Shown here: one piece after another, positions 55,264-63,865 of the stretch
Layout of the letters: each line of letters begins with the position of its first letter
Position numbering within the stretch: the stretch's first letter is position 1
NCBI GenBank assembly: GCA_028688145.1
Contig: JAQTYU010000002.1
Location: 372,001 to 436,000 of the forward strand
Source: Thiotrichaceae bacterium
GTDB taxonomy: Bacteria > Pseudomonadota > Gammaproteobacteria > Beggiatoales > Beggiatoaceae
Direction of reading: 5' to 3'
Length of the DNA stretch: 64,000 nt
Notes under the pieces: generated by a model
What the model was told of the DNA's origin: nothing
What the model saw: the letters and a program-made list of their open reading frames with translations, nothing else
Database searches by the model: none
Program-made: the position numbers and the translations under genes

Positions 55264-55384
55264 AACGTAGGGTATATAAGCGTAGCGTCATACACCTTGC
55301 GTAATAAAACTCAGCTCTCATGTAAGAAAGTGGCTCTCTTTGGTGCATGGCGGCTACGCCTTGATGCACTCTACGAACTGATTT
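55264..55384. repeat. GTAGGGT...CTACGAACTG repeat pair
   Basis: GTAGGGTATATAAGCGTAGC (55267 on) and GGCGGCTACGCCTTGATGCA followed by CTCTACGAACTG (55348 on) are imperfect inverted relatives. The second closely matches 45833-45866. Confidence 0.55.
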
Positions 55385-55437
55385 AGGTAAGCAGTCTACC
55401 GCTAAATTGCAAAACTGAAAAATAAAACAGAAAAAGC

Positions 55438-55465
55438 TTGCTTTTTTAACACAGCTCTCTATAAT
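55438..55465 (+). promoter_or_regulatory. Promoter of tRNA-Leu
   Basis: TTGCTT (55438-55443) and TATAAT (55460-55465, perfect -10) are spaced by 16 bp, 18 bp before the mature tRNA start. Confidence 0.7.
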
Positions 55466-55483
55466 AAGCACTTCAAATTTATT

Positions 55484-55570
55484 GCCGGGGTGGCGGAACT
55501 GGTAGACGCGCCAGACTCAAAATTTGGTGGTGGTGACACCGTGTCGGTTCGATTCCGACCCTCGGTACCA
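55484..55570 (+). tRNA. tRNA-Leu (anticodon CAA)
   Basis: This 87-nt sequence has class II structure. Acceptor strand GCCGGGG pairs with CCTCGGT (two G-U pairs). The D-arm is GGCGGAACTGGTAGACGC, the anticodon loop contains CTCAAAA with anticodon CAA, a long variable arm follows, and the T-loop is GGTTCGATTCC. The 3' end ACCA is encoded. Confidence 0.95.
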
Positions 55571-55794
55571 AAATTTTCCCTTCTGTTTTTTTCAAAATTT
55601 CTGTTGTAACTCCTTTCAAGTTTTACCCAACTCTGTACGATTTTAAGCCTCGTGCAAAGTATTTTCGCATATTTTTCATATTAGCACTTAACTCTCTCTG
55701 TCAATTGGCATAAAATTCGCTATTTCAGGCATAATGCCCTGATGCACAAGTTAGCATGTCTTAACTTTGGCAACTTTGAGATAGGTGTCTAAAA

Positions 55795-56463
55795 ATGTTT
55801 ATTGAATATACCTTTACCATGGATGATGGAAAGGTCTTACATTATCGGATTGACTATGAAAGACCCCGTGAACGTATTTTAGATGCTCGCCAATATCCTT
55901 CATGGACACGCTTAGAATTTCATCAATGTCCCAATTGTCCCCTCAGCCGTTCGGAATATTCTCATTGTCCCGTGGCGGTGGATACTCATGAAATTGTGCA
56001 AGGTTTTTCTGAAATTATTTCTTGTAAAGAAGTCGATATTTTAGTCAAAACCCCCGAGCGTGAATATTTTAAACGCACTGATGCACAAACAGGGTTGCGA
56101 GCAATTATTGGTTTTATCATGGCAAGCAGTGCCTGCCCGATTTCCTCAATGATGCGCGGCATGGCGTTTTATCATTTGCCTTTTGCCTCGGTTGATGAAA
56201 CCGTGTATCGGGTTGCCTCGTCTTATTTACTCAAGCAGTATTATTTACAGAAAAAAGGCTTAAAGCCCGATTTTGAATTTGAAGGACTCAAGGTCTATTT
56301 TAAAGAGATGCAAACTGTCAATTTTCATGTGTTAGATCGAATTCGAGATGCCAGTGAAGCGGATGCTAATTTGAACGTGTTGGCAACTTTATTTACAATT
56401 TCCTCTATGATTTCCTTAACGCTCGATAGACACCTGAAAGAAATTGAACACCTGTTTGTTTAA
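55795..56463 (+). CDS. Cys-rich cytosolic protein of unknown function, paralogue 1
   Basis: The 222-residue protein begins FIEYTFTMDDGKVLHYRIDYERP. A four-Cys cluster region (HQCPNCPLSRSEYSHCPVAVD) suggests a metal site, and SSACPISSMMRGMAFYHLPFASVDETVYR follows as a conserved core. The rest is helical. It may belong to a DUF6901-like family, but I am not sure. There is no signal peptide or membrane segment. The next gene, 35 nt downstream, is a clear paralogue, so this is a tandem duplication in one operon. Confidence 0.85.
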   Translation: MFIEYTFTMDDGKVLHYRIDYERPRERILDARQYPSWTRLEFHQCPNCPLSRSEYSHCPVAVDTHEIVQGFSEIISCKEVDILVKTPEREYFKRTDAQTGLRAIIGFIMASSACPISSMMRGMAFYHLPFASVDETVYRVASSYLLKQYYLQKKGLKPDFEFEGLKVYFKEMQTVNFHVLDRIRDASEADANLNVLATLFTISSMISLTLDRHLKEIEHLFV

Positions 56464-56498
56464 TCTCTCCCTCCCCGCCGCACCGAGAACTATCCATC

Positions 56499-57209
56499 AT
56501 GTTTGACCAACGTGACCAGATGTATATTGAATATACGTTTACCCTCGATGAGGGCAAAGTATTACGGTATAAAATTGATTTTGACCGCCCCCGCGCCGAA
56601 ATTTTAGACAATGCAAACTATCCCGAATGGACACGTTTAGAATTTCAAAAATGCGGTAATTGCCCTTTAAAATCAACTGAGTATTCACACTGTCCCGTCG
56701 CTATTGACGCAAAAGAGATTATTTTAGGTTTTAAAGAAATCCTCTCATGCAGCACCACCGATGTGCAGGTGATTACCCCTGAACGCGATTATTTCAAACG
56801 CTGTGATGCACAAACGGGCTTACGTGCCTTGATTGGCTTTGTGATGGCAACCAGTGCTTGTCCGATTCTTTCGAGAATGCGCGGCATGGCACATTATCAT
56901 TTGCCGTTCGCGTCAATTGATGAAATTGTGTTTCGCGTCACCACTTCATACTTATTAACCCAATTGTATTTGTACAAAGATGGGCAGCAACCTGATTGGG
57001 ATTTGATAGGTTTAAAGCAGCATTACGAAGATATGCAAACCTTGAATTACGATTTCCTACAACGCATTCGCGTCGCCACGGAAGCCGATACGAATTTAGA
57101 CGTATTAGCGACTTTGTTTTCAATTTCTTCGTTGTTGTCGATGAATTTAGAACAACACTTAGAGAAATTAAAACCGCTGTTTAGCGAGTGGAATGTTACA
57201 CGCAGCTAA
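56499..57209 (+). CDS. Cys-rich cytosolic protein of unknown function, paralogue 2
   Basis: The protein has 236 residues (or 229 from ATG at 56520, which aligns with the start of paralogue 1). It keeps the same blocks: YIEYTFTLDEGKVLRYKIDFDRP, EFQKCGNCPLKSTEYSHCPVAID and SACPILSRMRGMAHYHLPFASIDEIVFR. All Cys of the cluster are shared and an extra Cys appears (FKRCDAQTG, Thr in paralogue 1). Function unknown; the pair may form a heteromer. Confidence 0.85.
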   Translation: MFDQRDQMYIEYTFTLDEGKVLRYKIDFDRPRAEILDNANYPEWTRLEFQKCGNCPLKSTEYSHCPVAIDAKEIILGFKEILSCSTTDVQVITPERDYFKRCDAQTGLRALIGFVMATSACPILSRMRGMAHYHLPFASIDEIVFRVTTSYLLTQLYLYKDGQQPDWDLIGLKQHYEDMQTLNYDFLQRIRVATEADTNLDVLATLFSISSLLSMNLEQHLEKLKPLFSEWNVTRS

Positions 57210-57291
57210 GTGCAGCTCAAGCGGATGTTGAATTGGAAAGTTTATTTCAGAGGAAGAGAGGACTTGCTAGTAGACGATAACTCTAGCAAGC

Positions 57292-57340
57292 TCTGAATCC
57301 AGATTTTTAGGTTTAAATTATCCTTAAACCCTGATTCAGA
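57292..57340. terminator. Inverted repeat between convergent genes
   Basis: TCTGAATC and AGGTTTAA pair with TTAAACC and GATTCAGA around a 7-nt loop. It lies between the Cys-rich gene pair and nuoF. It is related to the TGTCTGAA repeats and may terminate both. Confidence 0.5.
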
Positions 57341-57363
57341 ACTTACTAGAGATAAACTAAAAT

Positions 57364-58635
57364 TTAGCTTGCACCGACCATACACTTCTTGTGATCAATG
57401 TGATATTGGAATTCATCACGGAACTGACGCACAAAACTTGCCACAGGCATCGCAGCCGCATCTCCCAAAGCACAAATCGTGCGCCCTGAAATCTTGTCTG
57501 CAATATCGGACAACAAATCTAAATCTTCTTGACGACCTTGCCCGTGTTCAATACGGTGCACGATGCGTGACAGCCAGCCCGTGCCTTCGCGGCAAGGGGT
57601 GCATTGTCCACAAGATTCTTCAAAATAGAAGTGAGAAATCCGTGCGAGTAATTTCACCATGCACGCAGTTTCATCAATCACGATGACTGAACCCGCGCCC
57701 AGCATTGAACCTGCTTTAGCGATGGAATCGTAATCCATCGTTAAACCCATCATCACATCACCGGGCAGCACGGGGGTAGAAGAACCGCCGGGAATGACCG
57801 CTTTCAGTTTGCGCCCGTTTAATACGCCGCCCGCCATTTCCAATAATTCGGAGAACGGCGTGCCCATCGGAATTTCATAATTGCCGGGGCGGTTGACGTG
57901 TCCAGAAACCGCAAATAACTTAGAACCGCCATTATTAGGCTTGCCTAAACCTAAGAACCATTCTGCGCCCTTTTCTAAAATCGTGGGGACAGAAGCGAGG
58001 GTTTCGGTATTGTTAATCGTGGTGGGCTTGCCGTATAAGCCAAAACTTGCAGGGAACGGAGGTTTAAAGCGAGGTTGTCCCTTTTTACCTTCGATGGATT
58101 CTAATAAGGCAGTTTCTTCGCCGCAGATATAAGCACCTGCCCCGTGATGGGTATATAAATCGAAATCGAGACCTGAACCTAAAATATTTTTCCCTAATAA
58201 ACCTGCGGCATAAGCTTCTGCCAAGGCAGCTTCAAAACGATCAATCGGTTCGTTAAATTCGCCACGAATATAGTTATAGCCGACGCTTGCCCCAAGGGTA
58301 TAGCCTGCAATAATCATCCCTTCAACTAAGGCGTGAGGGTTATAGCGTAAAATATCACGATCTTTGAAAGTGCCGGGTTCGCCTTCGTCAGAATTACACA
58401 CCACGTATTTTTGAATATTGCTACGTGGCATAAAGCTCCACTTCAAACCCGTCGAGAAGCCTGCGCCGCCGCGTCCACGTAAGCCTGAAGCCTTCAATTT
58501 CTGAATGATTTCATCAGGTGGGGTCTTTTCACTTAAGATTTTACGCAAAACTGCATATCCGCCCGTGCTTTCATACACGGGAAGTGTCCAAGATTTGTCT
58601 AAGTGAATGTTTCTAAAACAAACTTCATTTGCCAT
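57364..58635 (-). CDS. nuoF: NADH-quinone oxidoreductase subunit F
   Basis: This 423-residue complex I subunit binds FMN and a 4Fe-4S cluster and accepts electrons from [20 protein letters not shown] is the NADH site, [17 protein letters not shown] the FMN region, and [14 protein letters not shown] with a later Cys (TICALGD) the cluster N3 ligands. The ATG at 58635 follows GGAG by 8 nt. Normally nuoE precedes and nuoG follows; here neither is present. Upstream lies a structured repeat, and downstream the convergent Cys-rich genes. Confidence 0.95.
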   Translation of the reverse strand: MANEVCFRNIHLDKSWTLPVYESTGGYAVLRKILSEKTPPDEIIQKLKASGLRGRGGAGFSTGLKWSFMPRSNIQKYVVCNSDEGEPGTFKDRDILRYNPHALVEGMIIAGYTLGASVGYNYIRGEFNEPIDRFEAALAEAYAAGLLGKNILGSGLDFDLYTHHGAGAYICGEETALLESIEGKKGQPRFKPPFPASFGLYGKPTTINNTETLASVPTILEKGAEWFLGLGKPNNGGSKLFAVSGHVNRPGNYEIPMGTPFSELLEMAGGVLNGRKLKAVIPGGSSTPVLPGDVMMGLTMDYDSIAKAGSMLGAGSVIVIDETACMVKLLARISHFYFEESCGQCTPCREGTGWLSRIVHRIEHGQGRQEDLDLLSDIADKISGRTICALGDAAAMPVASFVRQFRDEFQYHIDHKKCMVGAS

Positions 58636-58744
58636 GAGGGGACTCCAGTTACAACATGCCCAACGACCTGATCCCCACACGCGCAGGGAATAGCCAGTGT
58701 CCGTAAAGCCCAACAGTTTAACGGTTTGTGCAGAAAAATTCAGC

Positions 58745-58932
58745 AGAAAAATTCATCAGATGTCCTTGCTGGTTTGAAACCACCTCCTTCAGGAGGGGAA
58801 GTTTTGACAGCGATACGCTAGTCTCGTTATCCTTTACGGTAAGCTCCTCGTTCACGGGGAGGAACAATCCATCGATCTCTATCTGTCGGTGGGTTTCACC
58901 CGACAGATGAGGTCGGGTATGGATTGAAACAT
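58745..58932 (+). repeat. Structured ~180-nt element, copy 2 (possible tnpB-transposon end or guide RNA)
   Basis: Hairpins include CCTCCTTCAGGAGG, GCTCCTCGTTCACGGGGAG and CTGTCGG...CCGACAG. The order of blocks and the 3' end GGATTGAAACAT match copy 1 at 27243-27420. The element lies upstream of nuoF (opposite strand) and about 150 bp before the toxin-antitoxin operator. No tnpA or tnpB is present. The IS200/IS605-end assignment is inference; the shared structure is visible. Confidence 0.6.
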
Positions 58933-59080
58933 GCGCTGATTACCGAAAAGCCATGCTGAGGGCAACTTTTTTTCAATTTATCCTGAAAAATGAGCTGAGT
59001 AGGGTTTTTAATGCCGCTAAAGAATGATTTTAAAATCAAAAGAATCAGGAATTAAGCCAAGTTTACTATTTTACGACTGG

Positions 59081-59114
59081 GTGATAATTGTACAATATAT
59101 TGTACAATTATCAC
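59081..59114. promoter_or_regulatory. Perfect 34-bp palindromic operator of the yefM-yoeB pair
   Basis: A perfect palindrome centred at 59097/59098 contains two TGTACA hexamers (59089-59094 and 59101-59106), one turn apart. In E. coli, YefM and YefM-YoeB repress their operon at palindromes with a TGTACA core. The antitoxin ATG lies about 70 bp downstream. Confidence 0.85.
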
Positions 59115-59183
59115 ATAATAAAAATTTAGATTGAACATCTAAACATAACGAGATAAGCACCTAACACTTTTAGGGATAACACA

Positions 59184-59459
59184 ATGAATATACTTACTTT
59201 TAGCGAGGCTAGAGCCAGTTTAAAATCTGTTATGGATGATGTATGCAAAGACCACTGTCCTACAGTGATTACCCGTGTCAATAACGAACATGTCGTGATG
59301 TTATCGTTGGCAGACTTCAACAGTATGGAGGAAACTCTATATCTTCTCAGCTCTCAGAAGAATGCCAGCCGCCTTATGGAATCCATTGCACAGATTAAAG
59401 CAGGTAAAGCCCTACAACGGGAATTAATCCGCAATGAAAAACAAGAAAACCCAGAATAA
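59184..59459 (+). CDS. yefM: YefM/Phd-family antitoxin
   Basis: The 91-residue protein has an N-terminal Phd-type DNA-binding fold (ILTFSEARASLKSVMDDV, TVITRVNNEHVVMLSLADFNSMEET) and a C-terminal toxin-binding tail (SRLMESIAQIKAGKALQREL). It neutralises YoeB and represses its own operon at the TGTACA palindrome upstream. Its end overlaps the toxin start by 26 bp, giving coupled synthesis. Confidence 0.93.
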   Translation: MNILTFSEARASLKSVMDDVCKDHCPTVITRVNNEHVVMLSLADFNSMEETLYLLSSQKNASRLMESIAQIKAGKALQRELIRNEKQENPE

Positions 59460-59742
59460 ACAGCAGACTAAAGCTGCTGTTCTCTTATCTTGGAGTAAAC
59501 ATGCTTGGGAAGATTATCTTTCATGGCAAGCTGAAGATAAAAAAATTGTTGATGAAATCAACGCACTTATTGAAGAATGTTTACGCGATCCGTTTAAAGG
59601 CACGGGAAAACCTGAACCTTTGCGTGGCGATTTAACAGGTTTTTGGTCACGCCGCATCACCAAAGAACACCGTCTAGTTTACTTGCCCGAAGGCGGCACA
59701 CTTTACATTGTGGCTTGTCGCTACCATTACACCCAGCTTTAG
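59434..59742 (+). CDS. yoeB: YoeB-family mRNA interferase toxin
   Basis: This 102-residue RelE-fold ribosome-dependent endoribonuclease matches YoeB through SKHAWEDYLSWQAEDKK, GKPEPLRGDLTGFWSRRIT and EHRLVY to the C-terminal ACRYHY. The catalytic Glu (PEPL region), Arg (WSRRIT) and terminal His-Tyr are intact, so it should be active. It has an N-terminal extension of about 18 polar residues (KNKKTQNKQQTKAAV) compared with E. coli YoeB, so a later start is possible. Confidence 0.92.
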   Translation: MKNKKTQNKQQTKAAVLLSWSKHAWEDYLSWQAEDKKIVDEINALIEECLRDPFKGTGKPEPLRGDLTGFWSRRITKEHRLVYLPEGGTLYIVACRYHYTQL

Positions 59743-59932
59743 CTCCAAATTTTTCTCGTTCGCGCCGTTGGAGCGACGCGATAGGCATTCCCACGCAAGA
59801 GCATGGAGCGAGAAATAAGTAATTGCTGCGGTTAAAAATGGCGTTTGAATGTCCACACAGCCTTGCAAACGCGCACTTTTACAAATAAACCTGTTACCAT
59901 TATTAAAAAGAATCACTGTGGAGTATTTATTA

Positions 59933-61057
59933 ATGAAAGTAGATTGGTTAATTGTGGGCGCGGGGTTTACAGGCGCGGTGTTGGCAGAACGGATTGCCAG
60001 CCAATTGGGCAAAAAAGTTTTAATTGTGGAACAACGCGACCACATCGCGGGCAATGCCTATGATTATTATGATGAACATGGGATTTTAGTGCACAAATAT
60101 GGACCACATATTTTTCACACCAATGCCAAACATGTGTGGGATTATTTGGGGAAATATACCGAATGGCACAGTTATTACCACCATGTTTTGGGTTATGTGG
60201 ATGGCAAGCCTGTGCCGATTCCGTTCAATTTAAATTCCTTGTACACGCTATTTCCGCCACGCTATGCCGATAAATTAGCCGATCAACTGTTGGCGCAATA
60301 TGGTTTTAATGTGAAAGTGCCGATTTTGAAAATTCGGGAAAGTGCCACAGGCGATGATTTACGTTTCCTTGCGGATTACATTTACAACAACGTGTTTTAT
60401 CATTACACCCGCAAGCAATGGGATTTAACTCCTGAAGAACTAGGGCCTGGGGTGACGGCGCGTGTGCCAATTTACATCAGCCGCGATGACCGCTATTTTC
60501 AAGACACTTATCAAGGTATGCCGAAATTAGGTTATACCGAAATGTTCCGCAATTTACTAAACCACAAGAATATTAAAGTGTTGCTGAATACTTCTTTCAA
60601 AGAATTGGAAGGCGAAGTGCAATATGAGCGCATGATTTTCACAGGGCCGATTGACGATTTCTTTGAACATTGTCATGGTGAATTGCCATATCGTAGTTTG
60701 CATTTCAAATTTATCCACTCGCCCGAAGACAATATGCAGGCGGTGGGCACGGTCAATTATCCCAATGAATATGCTTACACCCGCACCACGGAATTTAAAC
60801 GCCTGACGGGACAACGCACTTTTGGCACGACTTACGTTGAAGAATATCCTCAAGCCTACAAGCGCGGTGAAAATACGCCGTATTATCCAATTCCGAAAGA
60901 AGAATATCGCGAGCTATATCGTCGTTATGAAGCAGAAGTGACGCGCCTGAATGGACGAGTCTTATTTGCGGGGCGTTTGGCAGATTACCAATATTACAAT
61001 ATGGATCAAGCCGTGGCGCGGGCTTTGAGTTTGTTTGAAAAAACGATTGCAGTTTAA
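59933..61057 (+). CDS. glf: UDP-galactopyranose mutase
   Basis: This 374-residue flavoenzyme converts UDP-galactopyranose to UDP-galactofuranose for surface polysaccharides. The N-terminal FAD motif is VDWLIVGAGFTGAVLAERIA; HIAGNAYD, VHKYGPHIFHTN and ITRKQW-like YTRKQWDLTPEEL follow, and FAGRLADYQYYNMDQAVARAL ends it. The ATG at 59933 follows a GGAG site. The longer frame to 59849 is unsupported. No other polysaccharide gene is nearby. Confidence 0.96.
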   Translation: MKVDWLIVGAGFTGAVLAERIASQLGKKVLIVEQRDHIAGNAYDYYDEHGILVHKYGPHIFHTNAKHVWDYLGKYTEWHSYYHHVLGYVDGKPVPIPFNLNSLYTLFPPRYADKLADQLLAQYGFNVKVPILKIRESATGDDLRFLADYIYNNVFYHYTRKQWDLTPEELGPGVTARVPIYISRDDRYFQDTYQGMPKLGYTEMFRNLLNHKNIKVLLNTSFKELEGEVQYERMIFTGPIDDFFEHCHGELPYRSLHFKFIHSPEDNMQAVGTVNYPNEYAYTRTTEFKRLTGQRTFGTTYVEEYPQAYKRGENTPYYPIPKEEYRELYRRYEAEVTRLNGRVLFAGRLADYQYYNMDQAVARALSLFEKTIAV

Positions 61058-61455
61058 AGTGCGCAAATCCAAGCTGACAGATTTTAAAAAGCTGTCAGCT
61101 TATAAGTGACAAACTTCAGTCATAATTACCCATATCCTGATTAAAGCTGCTGTCGCCAGCTCAATCTAAAATTCTGCCTCTGCAATAATCATATTTTATC
61201 TTGCCCATCAATATGCTATTTGTAATTTTCTGAAAAATCCCCATCACCCTGCAAACAAGCCTTCAGATTTGATGTTTAAAATTAATCGATTTAAAATGAA
61301 ACGCTGTCATAATTATCAGCGACTGCTCTCATTTTAAACTTCCTGCTCAAACACAGCACACGCTATAAACCGTCGTCGAAATTTAAAATAAGGGCTGTAG
61401 AAGCCCATTTTCCGCTTCAATTTAAATAACGATGTACCACCCTTCAAGGCACACA
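61058..61455. other. Intergenic region between glf and lysS
   Basis: I see no gene in these 398 bases. A perfect hairpin lies at 61071-61101. The remainder is AT-rich and must contain the lysS promoter, which I cannot pinpoint. Confidence 0.5.
61071..61101. terminator. Hairpin after glf
   Basis: AAGCTGACAG and CTGTCAGCTT form a 10-bp perfect stem with an 11-nt AT-rich loop, 14 nt after the glf stop. There is no strong T-tract. Confidence 0.5.
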
Positions 61456-62973
61456 ATGACTCACACTCCAGATAACGAATCTTTACCCCTCGTAGACGAA
61501 AACGAACAAGTTGCACAACGCAAAGCAAAACTCACAGAATTGCGTGAAAAAGGCAATGCGTTCCCCAACAATTTCCGCCGCAATTGCCTTGCTGAAACGC
61601 TGCATAAAGAATACAGCCATCAAGACAATGAAACCCTCGAAATTCGCAATATCCGTGCAAAACTGGGTGGACGGATGATGACACGGCGCATCATGGGAAA
61701 AGCGGCTTTCGTGCACATTCAAGACATGTCGGGGAAAATTCAGGTTTATCTGAAACGTGAAGATTTGCCTGAAGAAATGTATGAAAGCTTTAAAACTTGG
61801 GATATTGGCGACATTATCGGAGTCGAAGGCTCAGTTTTCAAAACCAAAACGGGCGAACTTTCGGTGAAAGCCACGGCAGTGCGTTTGCTGACCAAAGCGC
61901 TGCGTCCTTTGCCTGAAAAGTTCCACGGCTTGACTGACCAAGAAACTTGTTATCGGCAACGTTACCTTGATTTGATTATGAATCAAGAAACCCGTCAAAC
62001 CTTTAAAGCCCGTTCCAATGTCATCAATTACATTCGCCAATTCTTGAATGAACGCCAATTCATGGAAGTCGAAACCCCGATGATGCACGTCATTCCCGGC
62101 GGTGCCAGTGCGCGTCCGTTCAAAACCCATCACAATGCGCTGGATATGCCTTTATTCTTGCGTATCGCGCCTGAATTGTATTTGAAGCGTTTAGTGGTCG
62201 GTGGCTTCGAGCGCGTGTTTGAAATTAACCGTAATTTCCGCAATGAAGGTTTATCCACGCGCCATAATCCCGAATTCACCATGTTAGAATTTTATATGGG
62301 TTATGCGGATTATCGCGATTTGATGAACTTGACTGAAGAAATGTTCCGCGAATTGGCAGAAATGGTGCTGGGCACGACCGATGTGCCGTATCAAGGCGAT
62401 GTTTACGATTTTGGCAAACCCTTTGCGCGAATGACGATTCTCGAAGCGATTGCGCATTATAATCCCAGCGTTGAAGTTGCAGACCTGTATGACATGGCAA
62501 CTACGCGCGGTCTCGCCGACAGTTTGAATATTGCCCACAGCCCCACCGACAGCTTGAGTAAAATCCACGTCAATATTTTTGAAGAAACCGTCGAGCACCA
62601 ATTAAAAGACCCAACTTTCATCACCGCTTATCCCACGGAAATTTCTCCGCTGGCACGCAAGAATGATGAAGACCCGAGCATCACTGACCGCTTTGAATTA
62701 TTCATTGGCGGGCGTGAAATTGCCAACGGCTTTTCTGAATTAAATGATGCTGAAGACCAAGCCGCGCGTTTTCAAGAACAAGTGCTTGCCAAACAAGCGG
62801 GCGATGATGAAGCCATGCACTATGATGCCGATTACGTGTGCGCCTTGGAATATGGTTTGCCGCCCACCGCTGGCGAGGGCATTGGGATTGACCGTTTAGT
62901 AATGTTATTAACCAATAAACCGTCTATTCGTGATGTCATCTTATTCCCCCACATGCGTATCAAATTAGACTAG
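61456..62973 (+). CDS. lysS: Lysyl-tRNA synthetase, class II
   Basis: The protein has 505 residues, the usual length. An N-terminal OB-fold anticodon domain ([28 protein letters not shown]) precedes the class II core: motif 2 in [26 protein letters not shown] and motif 3 in [18 protein letters not shown]. The ATG at 61456 is preceded by AAGG at 6 nt; an ATG at 61432 has no ribosome site. No prfB is upstream, although this pairing is common. Confidence 0.97.
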   Translation: MTHTPDNESLPLVDENEQVAQRKAKLTELREKGNAFPNNFRRNCLAETLHKEYSHQDNETLEIRNIRAKLGGRMMTRRIMGKAAFVHIQDMSGKIQVYLKREDLPEEMYESFKTWDIGDIIGVEGSVFKTKTGELSVKATAVRLLTKALRPLPEKFHGLTDQETCYRQRYLDLIMNQETRQTFKARSNVINYIRQFLNERQFMEVETPMMHVIPGGASARPFKTHHNALDMPLFLRIAPELYLKRLVVGGFERVFEINRNFRNEGLSTRHNPEFTMLEFYMGYADYRDLMNLTEEMFRELAEMVLGTTDVPYQGDVYDFGKPFARMTILEAIAHYNPSVEVADLYDMATTRGLADSLNIAHSPTDSLSKIHVNIFEETVEHQLKDPTFITAYPTEISPLARKNDEDPSITDRFELFIGGREIANGFSELNDAEDQAARFQEQVLAKQAGDDEAMHYDADYVCALEYGLPPTAGEGIGIDRLVMLLTNKPSIRDVILFPHMRIKLD

Positions 62974-63109
62974 CGTAAACAATGGGAAGTGTTAAAATAC
63001 AGGCGTTGACACAGTTTGTGCTTACACTTCCCCTCGCTTATGACAGCACCGCGCATAAGACAGAGACACGGGTTTTGTTCATGCGTTTTACTCTATAAGG
63101 AACTCGAGT

Positions 63110-63394
63110 ATGTTAAAAACCACTTTAGCCCTTGCAATTGCCGCTGCTTTAAATTTGGCTTTCATTGCAACGCCTGCAACCGCTGCCAATGCTGGCGTAA
63201 CTGCAACACATCACAACGTCCAAGCTGCTGATAAGAAAGCCGCCGATGCTGCAGCCGATGACACTGCTGCTGACGAAAAACCCGCTAAAAAAGCTCATGC
63301 TGGTAAAGGCAAAGCTCATAAAGCCAAAGCCCACCATAAAGGCAAGGCTCACAAAGCTAAAGCTCATAAAGCCGCCAAAAAAGTTGCTGAATAA
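63110..63394 (+). CDS. Secreted Lys/Ala/His-rich low-complexity protein
   Basis: The 94-residue protein has a signal peptide (MLKTTLALAIAAALNLAFIA, cleavage near TAANA), a short Ala/Asp-rich acidic segment (KKAADAAADDTAADEKPAKK) and a strongly basic tail of repeated KAHKAK/KGKAHK units. The tail resembles histone H1-like or AlgP-type proteins, but the signal peptide sends it outside the cytosol. An AAGGAA ribosome site precedes the ATG. Possible roles are metal binding by His residues or binding of polyanions in the envelope; both are inference. Confidence 0.82.
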   Translation: MLKTTLALAIAAALNLAFIATPATAANAGVTATHHNVQAADKKAADAAADDTAADEKPAKKAHAGKGKAHKAKAHHKGKAHKAKAHKAAKKVAE

Positions 63395-63404
63395 GATTTT
63401 TATA

Positions 63405-63432
63405 GATACTCTTTTACAATTGAGAGGGTATC
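63405..63432 (+). terminator. Hairpin after the Lys-rich gene
   Basis: GATACTCTTT pairs with AGAGGGTATC through G-U pairs, 10 nt after the stop, followed by TATTT. Moderate terminator. Confidence 0.6.
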
Positions 63433-63523
63433 TATTTCCCCCAAAACTGTTTGATATTATCCCCCTAATTTCCCTGAAAATTCTCATCTCAAAAGTCATT
63501 GATTTTGTATTCACCCCGTGTAA

Positions 63524-63865
63524 TGGCTAAAACCTGTTTCAAAGTTACTCGCTTTAGATGACATAGAACTGATGACCATCCTAAAGAAAAACATGAAGCC
63601 TAGAGTACTAGCCGCTTTTGATAACCTCTTGTTACGTAAGCGTTGTATTATAGAAACTATCAATGACCAGTTGCAAAACATCTTTGACCTAGAACACTCG
63701 CGGCATCGTTCACTAAGCAATTATATGATTAATATTGTTGCAGGTTTGGTCGCTTATTCTTATCAGGATAAATTACTTTCCTTGAATATTGCTAAAAAGG
63801 ATTTGATTCCTTTATTCCAATCGCTTCGCTTATACCGAACTCAGGTTACATATCAGTTAAATTAG
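63524..63865 (+). pseudogene. IS982-family transposase, C-terminal remnant
   Basis: The open stretch encodes LDDIELMTILKKNMKPR, then LLLRKRCIIETINDQLQNI and EHSRHRSLSNYMINIVAGLVAYSYQ. This is the C-terminal third of an IS982-type transposase (KNMKP, LLRKR.IIETINDQLKNI, EHSRHRS). The catalytic N-terminal part is missing. The last residues overlap the end of the reverse-strand gene beyond, so the junction lies near 63846-63865. Confidence 0.85.

Noticed and set aside
58728-58910. 60-codon forward frame in the nuoF-yefM gap
   Set aside because: It lies over the structured repeat whose hairpins explain the sequence, and its composition is not protein-like.
58922-58932. GATTGAAAC as the end of a CRISPR repeat
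   Set aside because: The motif resembles 3' ends of some CRISPR repeats, but there is no array: each copy occurs once, with no spacers and no cas genes.
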